Shown here: positions 5,596 to 10,243 of the stretch, piece after piece
Position numbering within the stretch: the first letter of the stretch is position 1
How the letters are laid out: the number at the start of each line of letters is the position of its first letter
Source: Rhodospirillaceae bacterium
GTDB lineage: Bacteria; Pseudomonadota; Alphaproteobacteria; UBA9219
Length of the DNA: 10,243 bases
Direction of reading: 5' to 3'
Assembly (NCBI GenBank): GCA_003486725.1
Contig: DNGD01000144.1
Coordinates: 1 to 10,243 of the forward strand
Notes under the pieces: generated by a model
Seen by the model: the letters and a program-made list of their open reading frames with translations, nothing else
Databases searched by the model: none
Told to the model about the DNA's origin: nothing
Position numbers and translations under genes: made by a program

Positions 5596-7626
5596 ATGAG
5601 ATCATCCATGATTAAAAAAATAAAACATAACATTGTGCCTTGGCTTCAAAATAATTTTGAGCTCAACCGCACTGATTTCGAAGGCAACAACCGCCCGATG
5701 GAAGGACTGCGTGGAATCGCTGTGTTCCTGGTTTTTCTTGTCCATTATGTTTCCTTGATCCTGCCCTTCATTCAAACCAACACTCTTTTGCACCCCTTTG
5801 CGTTAGCCGTCGGCAATTTGGGGAACATTGGTGTAGATCTGTTTTTCCTCCTCAGCGGTTACCTGATTTATGGCTCGCTCATGGCCCGGGACAAGCCCTT
5901 TTTAGCCTACATCTCGCGTCGAATTCGACGCATATATCCAACGTTTACTGGCGTTTTTATTCTCTACATCTTTCTCTCTGTCCTTTTCCCGCAAGCCAGT
6001 AAGATTCCAACAGATGGTGGACAAATCCCTTACCTTCTGGCCAATTTTTTCCTTCTGCCCAGTCTCGTTTCTCAAAAGCCCATGATTGTCGTTGCGTGGT
6101 CATTGAGCTACGAAATGTTTTATTATTTCACGATCCCCTTCATTATTCTTTTGCTTGATCTAAGAACTCGCTCCACTTTATGGCGGCTTGCCGCTCTGGC
6201 TACATTGTTGTTTGTTTCATGTGCTCTATTCGCCGTTTTCGACGGCCCCTTGCGCATGATTATGTTTATCGCCGGCATCTTTCTTTACGAAACCTTTCAT
6301 GCACGCCTTCACCCTGCCCCCAGTGCTTGGTTTAGCTTTTTACTTATTACAGCGACTATTTATTTATTGCTTCACCCACTCTCTGGAGCCGGATGGGAAA
6401 TAGCGCGCGTTATGAGCGTATTCATAACTTTCTATATCCTCGTTTTTACAAGTTTTTCTATGCCACAAGGACTTTGGGGTCGCTTCTTTACATGGACGCC
6501 TTTACGGTGGCTCGGCAATATGAGCTATTCCTACTATCTCCTTCACGGCCTCATCTTAAAAGGATGCGCGCTCTTTCTTCTCCTGTGGATCGCACCCGGA
6601 CAAGCCAGCCCACTATTTTTCTGGATAGCTTTGCCGTTTTTGTTTGTTTTGACTGTTGTTGGCTCCAGCCTTTTATTCCTCCTGATTGAGAGACCCTTTT
6701 CTCTCCGGCCTTCCAAAAGATTGCGGAGTATGGCACTGCCGTCCCTTCTTCTCTTCTTTTTTATCGCCGCACTGTCGTTTACTCCCTTTCAAACCCACGC
6801 ACAGGAACGAGCACATCTTCTTGACCGCAAGGTCTTGATAAAAACTTTTTCCGACGAATTTGATGGCTTTAGTTGGTACGCCGAAGATCGATACAAACGC
6901 GCGGGTGGTGGCACGTGGCAGACGAATTTTGGCTATAGTTGGGCTAAGCCGGATGAAATGAAAAACCGGACCCTTCCATCGAACAAAGAACTTCAACTAT
7001 ATGTGGACACGCGGTTCCGCGGGTCGGGTTACACTATGCTTGATCTGAACCCTTTTTCCGTTCGGAATGGAATTTTGGCAATAAAGGCAACTCATACACC
7101 TAAAAACGCTCAGCCTTACACCTATGATTTCCCTTACGTGTCTGGACTTATCACAACACGGAGAACTTTTTCTCAACGTTATGGTGTGTTTGAAATTCGG
7201 GCAAAAATGCCTAAGGGAAAAGGTTTGTGGCCCGCCTTTTGGCTGCTGCCTATCGACGGTTCATGGCCGCCGGAAATCGATGTTCTAGAAATTCTTGGGC
7301 ATCACCCCAATATCTTGCACACCGCGCTTCATTCAGGAAAGATTTCTCAAAAACAAAGCACCAGAAAAGAAAACAAGATCCCAGACTCATCCGAGAATTT
7401 CCACACCTATTCGGTCGATTGGGGACCAGAGGAAATTGCCTTTTTCTTTGATGACAAAGAAGTTGCACGCCACCCCACCCCACCCGATATGCACAAACCG
7501 ATGTTCTTGTTAGCGAACCTTGCTGTTGGCGGATGGGCTGGGGTGCCTGATGCCGCGACATCTTTTCCTGCCACATACGAAATAGACTGGGTTCGTGTCT
7601 ATCAGAAGAAAAGAACAAGCGAGTAA
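5596..7626 (+). CDS. Membrane acyltransferase-3 fused to a family-16 glycoside hydrolase
   Basis: The 676-residue protein combines two enzymes. Residues 30-370 are an acyltransferase-3 (OafA/ExoZ-like) domain that moves acyl groups, usually acetyl, onto cell-surface or exported polysaccharides. Visible motifs are MEGLRGIAVFLVFLVHY (His50, the conserved active-site histidine), GVDLFFLLSGYL (79-90) and SRRIRRIYP (107-115), followed by many hydrophobic segments. A further hydrophobic segment (about 379-397), ending THAQE, carries the chain out of the membrane. Residues about 416-671 are a GH16 beta-glucanase domain: FSDEFDGF, WPAFWLLP, the catalytic EIDVLE (Glu560 nucleophile, Asp562, Glu565 acid/base; the bulged ExDxxE form of laminarinase-like members) and a closing EIDWVRVYQ. 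By analogy with OafA proteins, where an eleventh helix exports an SGNH domain, the glycosidase should be extracytoplasmic. Substrate is unknown; an exopolysaccharide is likely, as in rhizobial ExoZ and ExoK. The gene stands alone and its codons look more AT-rich than those of its neighbours. Both domain calls are strong; the joint function is inferred. Confidence 0.9.
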   Translation: MRSSMIKKIKHNIVPWLQNNFELNRTDFEGNNRPMEGLRGIAVFLVFLVHYVSLILPFIQTNTLLHPFALAVGNLGNIGVDLFFLLSGYLIYGSLMARDKPFLAYISRRIRRIYPTFTGVFILYIFLSVLFPQASKIPTDGGQIPYLLANFFLLPSLVSQKPMIVVAWSLSYEMFYYFTIPFIILLLDLRTRSTLWRLAALATLLFVSCALFAVFDGPLRMIMFIAGIFLYETFHARLHPAPSAWFSFLLITATIYLLLHPLSGAGWEIARVMSVFITFYILVFTSFSMPQGLWGRFFTWTPLRWLGNMSYSYYLLHGLILKGCALFLLLWIAPGQASPLFFWIALPFLFVLTVVGSSLLFLLIERPFSLRPSKRLRSMALPSLLLFFFIAALSFTPFQTHAQERAHLLDRKVLIKTFSDEFDGFSWYAEDRYKRAGGGTWQTNFGYSWAKPDEMKNRTLPSNKELQLYVDTRFRGSGYTMLDLNPFSVRNGILAIKATHTPKNAQPYTYDFPYVSGLITTRRTFSQRYGVFEIRAKMPKGKGLWPAFWLLPIDGSWPPEIDVLEILGHHPNILHTALHSGKISQKQSTRKENKIPDSSENFHTYSVDWGPEEIAFFFDDKEVARHPTPPDMHKPMFLLANLAVGGWAGVPDAATSFPATYEIDWVRVYQKKRTSE

Positions 7627-7641
7627 AAGCTGTACGAAGGT

Positions 7642-10243
7642 TTAGTGAGCATCTGCACAAGCCGCCAGTTCTTCTAGTGACTTTTTCAGGCCTTCGAGGC
7701 GGCGGGTCATATCGTCCCATGTGCGCAGTAAAACAAGCTTTTGATCGGGACGGACTTTGACGGTTCCCGCTTGCTTTGTGATCCACTGGATTAACAAATC
7801 GGGGCGCGCGAACTTGTCCTGATAGAAACCGACCACCGCGCCCTTTGCGCCCGCATCCAGCTTGGCGACGCCCGCTTTGCGGCACAGCTGCTTAATCGCG
7901 ACGGTTTGCAGAAGGTTTTCAACCTCAACCGGCAACGGCCCAAAGCGATCCACCATCTCGGCGGCGATGGCCTCGCTATCCTCGTTGCCTTCCGCTAAGC
8001 GGCGATACAGGCCAAGGCGCACGTTCAAATCCGTGACGTATGTTTCAGGGATCAAGACCGACAGGCCGATATTGATCTGTGGCGTCCAGCGATCGTCGGC
8101 AATGGCGGTCATGCCCATATCACCCGTTCCTGCTTTCACGGCGGCCACGGCGTCCTCCAGCATTTGCTGGTAAAGCTCGATCCCGACCTCGCGGATATGG
8201 CCGGATTGTTCCTCGCCCAGCAAATTTCCGGTGCCGCGAATATCCATGTCGTGACTGGCCAGCTGGAATCCCGCACCGAGTTGATCCAGCGTCGATATAA
8301 CCTCCAACCGCTGCTGCGCTGTCGATGACAATGGCGCACGCGGATTATAGGTGAAGTACGCATAGCCGCGCTGCTTCGCACGACCAACGCGCCCGCGCAA
8401 CTGATACAATTGCGCAAGGCCGAACATATCAGCGCGATGAAGAATGATCGTGTTCGCGTTTGGAATATCAAGGCCGGATTCGATGATGTTGGTGGCCAGC
8501 AAAACGTCAAACTTGTTGGCATCAAAGGCGGTCATAATGTCATCAAGTTCCGTCGCGCTCATGCGGCCATGCGCGGCAATCAGCTTCAATTCCGGCACCA
8601 GCTCGCGCAGTTCCGCCGACACGGACGCTAAATCTTCAATACGCGGGCAGACATAGAAACTCTGCCCGCCGCGATAATGCTCGCGCATCAACGCCTCGCG
8701 GATCACCATGGGATCGGACGGCAACACATAGGTACTAACCGCCAGACGATCCACGGGCGGCGTCGTAATCAGGCTAAGTTCACGCACACCCGTAAGCGCG
8801 AGTTGCAGCGTGCGCGGAATGGGCGTCGCGGTGAGCGTCAGCACATGCACATCCGCTCGAAGCTCCTTCAGCTGCTCTTTCTGCTTCACGCCGAAATGCT
8901 GTTCTTCATCGATAATCACGAGGCCGAGCCGCTGAAACTTCAATTCCTTGCTCAGGATCGCATGCGTGCCGACCACAATGTCGATCTTACCGCTGTTCAG
9001 TTGATCCTTAGCTTCCTTCGCTTCCTTGATCGTCACCATGCGCGAGAGCTGCGCGATGCGCACGGGAAAACCCGCGAAACGCTGCACAAAATTGTGGTAA
9101 TGCTGCCGCGCCAAAAGCGTCGTCGGCACCACGACCGCAACCTGCAAGCCCGCCTGCACCGCGGCAAACGCCGCGCGCAAAGCGACTTCTGTTTTGCCGA
9201 AACCAACATCGCCGCAGACCAGACGATCCATCGGCTTGCCACTCGCCAGATCATCCAAAACGGCCTGAATGGATTGTTCCTGATCGTCCGTTTCGTTATA
9301 GGGGAAACGCGCGGCGAATTCCTGATAAACGCCTTCCTGAACCTCGATCACTTCGCCGGATTTAAGAAGCCGTTGCGCCGCGATTTTCAGCAGGCCATCC
9401 GCGATATCGAGCAAACGCTTTTTAACGCGCGCCTTACGCGCCTGCCACGCCACACCGCCCAGTTTATCAAGCACCGCACCTGCCTCTGCCGAGGCGTAGC
9501 GCGAGAGAACATCGATATTTTCCACCGGAACGAACAGTTTATCGCCGCCATCATAGATCAGGCGGATGCAATCATGCATGGTGCCCAGCGCGTTGATCGT
9601 CTCCAGCCCTTCATAACGGCCAATGCCGTGCTCGGTATGGACCACGAAATCACCCGGATTAAGGCTACCCAATTCCAACTGGAACTGAGCGGAGGCTTTC
9701 TTTTTGCGTGTCTGGCGCACCAGACGGTCGCCCAGAATATCTTGCTCGGTGATCAGCGCGAGATCAGGCGCGACAAAGCCATGTTCCAGCCCCAGCACCG
9801 CCAGTGCGATAAGCTTGGGATCCAGCTTGCGCGCTTCCTCCCAGTTTTTCGCGAGCATCGTCGTGTCGATGCCATGCGCACGCAGGAGGCCTGCAATACG
9901 GTCAGCGGAACCTTGCGAGTAACACGCAATCATCACGCGCTTGTTCACCGCCTGATCCGTTGCGGCGTATTCCTTGATCGCGCCATAGAGGTCAACATCC
10001 TGCCGCGCCCGCGCATCGGAAAAATCACGACCACGCATGGCTCCAGCGTTGAGAGCCGCAGCCTCTTCATCCCCCTCCTGAAACACGGACAAAAGACCGA
10101 CCGCGTGCGTAGCAAGTGCCGCTTGAACATCATCATGCGAGAAATACAGGCGATCGGCGGGAACGGGCTTATACGCCACAACATTTTTGTCTTTGCCGCG
10201 ACGTGCAGCTTCGTACAGCGCCATACGCGCCTGATAAAAATCG
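7642..10243 (-). CDS. mfd: Transcription-repair coupling factor Mfd, C-terminal three quarters, truncated by window edge
   Basis: Mfd binds RNA polymerase stalled at DNA damage, pushes it off with its ATP-driven translocase and recruits UvrA/B to the lesion. The frame stays open to the right edge (DFYQAR precedes the Met at 10224), so that Met is internal and the UvrB-like N-terminal module lies largely outside the window. In order along the protein: the RNA polymerase-interacting domain (GDFVVHTEHGIGRYEGLE, about 9604-9657), helicase motif I GDVGFGKT (9191-9214), motif II DEEQ (8899-8910), TATPIPRTL, the SGLDIPNANTIILHRADMFG segment, and QLRGRVGR (about 8380-8403). The C-terminal autoinhibitory domain contains LNVRLGLYRRLA and ends at 7642. 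All translocase motifs are intact. The gene meets the acyltransferase–glycosidase fusion tail to tail with 15 bases between stop codons and no visible hairpin terminator, so read-through antisense transcripts are possible. The identification is certain. Confidence 0.97.
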   Translation of the reverse strand, partial: DFYQARMALYEAARRGKDKNVVAYKPVPADRLYFSHDDVQAALATHAVGLLSVFQEGDEEAAALNAGAMRGRDFSDARARQDVDLYGAIKEYAATDQAVNKRVMIACYSQGSADRIAGLLRAHGIDTTMLAKNWEEARKLDPKLIALAVLGLEHGFVAPDLALITEQDILGDRLVRQTRKKKASAQFQLELGSLNPGDFVVHTEHGIGRYEGLETINALGTMHDCIRLIYDGGDKLFVPVENIDVLSRYASAEAGAVLDKLGGVAWQARKARVKKRLLDIADGLLKIAAQRLLKSGEVIEVQEGVYQEFAARFPYNETDDQEQSIQAVLDDLASGKPMDRLVCGDVGFGKTEVALRAAFAAVQAGLQVAVVVPTTLLARQHYHNFVQRFAGFPVRIAQLSRMVTIKEAKEAKDQLNSGKIDIVVGTHAILSKELKFQRLGLVIIDEEQHFGVKQKEQLKELRADVHVLTLTATPIPRTLQLALTGVRELSLITTPPVDRLAVSTYVLPSDPMVIREALMREHYRGGQSFYVCPRIEDLASVSAELRELVPELKLIAAHGRMSATELDDIMTAFDANKFDVLLATNIIESGLDIPNANTIILHRADMFGLAQLYQLRGRVGRAKQRGYAYFTYNPRAPLSSTAQQRLEVISTLDQLGAGFQLASHDMDIRGTGNLLGEEQSGHIREVGIELYQQMLEDAVAAVKAGTGDMGMTAIADDRWTPQINIGLSVLIPETYVTDLNVRLGLYRRLAEGNEDSEAIAAEMVDRFGPLPVEVENLLQTVAIKQLCRKAGVAKLDAGAKGAVVGFYQDKFARPDLLIQWITKQAGTVKVRPDQKLVLLRTWDDMTRRLEGLKKSLEELAACADAH

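Noticed and set aside
7250..7885. Minus-strand 211-codon open frame across the end of the fusion gene and of mfd
   Set aside because: It overlaps the conserved GH16 catalytic region and the Mfd C-terminus in other frames. Its Arg/Cys/Gln-rich composition is typical of a shadow frame.
10222..10224. ATG as the start of mfd
   Set aside because: The frame continues upstream to the window edge as DFYQAR, and Mfd is normally about 1150 residues, so this Met is internal.

Overview
The window looks like chromosomal DNA from an alphaproteobacterium with moderately high GC. The evidence is the alphaproteobacterial style of the omega subunit (opening [10 protein letters not shown]), of the Rsh protein (QYELVERVRAYDP near its N-terminus) and of SmpB, together with the rsh–rpoZ–NYN gene–smpB neighbourhood. 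A finer placement (a Rhodospirillales- or Micavibrio-like lineage) would be a guess. No tRNA, rRNA, CRISPR array, insertion sequence or phage gene is visible.

Left part (1-1686, minus strand): the start of a (p)ppGpp synthetase/hydrolase gene (rsh, running off the left edge) lies downstream of rpoZ (RNA polymerase omega subunit), in the same direction. The 93-base gap between them holds a strong imperfect hairpin. A 361-base non-coding stretch follows, with a likely rpoZ promoter, an operator-like palindrome and a likely promoter for the next gene, which points the other way.

Middle (1687-5444): a plus-strand NYN/LabA-type ribonuclease-like gene ends at a bidirectional terminator. Converging on it from the right are an unrecognised small gene and smpB (tmRNA-binding protein). 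smpB is divergent from slt, an exported soluble lytic murein transglycosylase. Only 65 bases separate the smpB and slt start codons, and they appear to hold two promoters sharing one palindromic -35 box.

Right part (5445-10243): a plus-strand gene of 676 codons encodes what appears to be a fusion of an integral-membrane acyltransferase-3 domain (OafA/ExoZ-like) with a C-terminal family-16 glycoside hydrolase (laminarinase/ExoK-like). It is followed tail to tail, after 15 bases, by mfd (transcription-repair coupling factor), whose N-terminal part lies beyond the right edge.

How the genes relate: rsh, rpoZ, smpB and mfd all act on RNA polymerase or on stalled gene expression (stringent response, polymerase assembly, ribosome rescue, stalled-polymerase removal), and the NYN protein may act on RNA. 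slt and the acyltransferase–glycosidase fusion concern the cell envelope. The fusion is the least ordinary item: it would place a polysaccharide O-acyltransferase and an extracytoplasmic glycan-cleaving enzyme in one polypeptide, inserted between conserved housekeeping genes.
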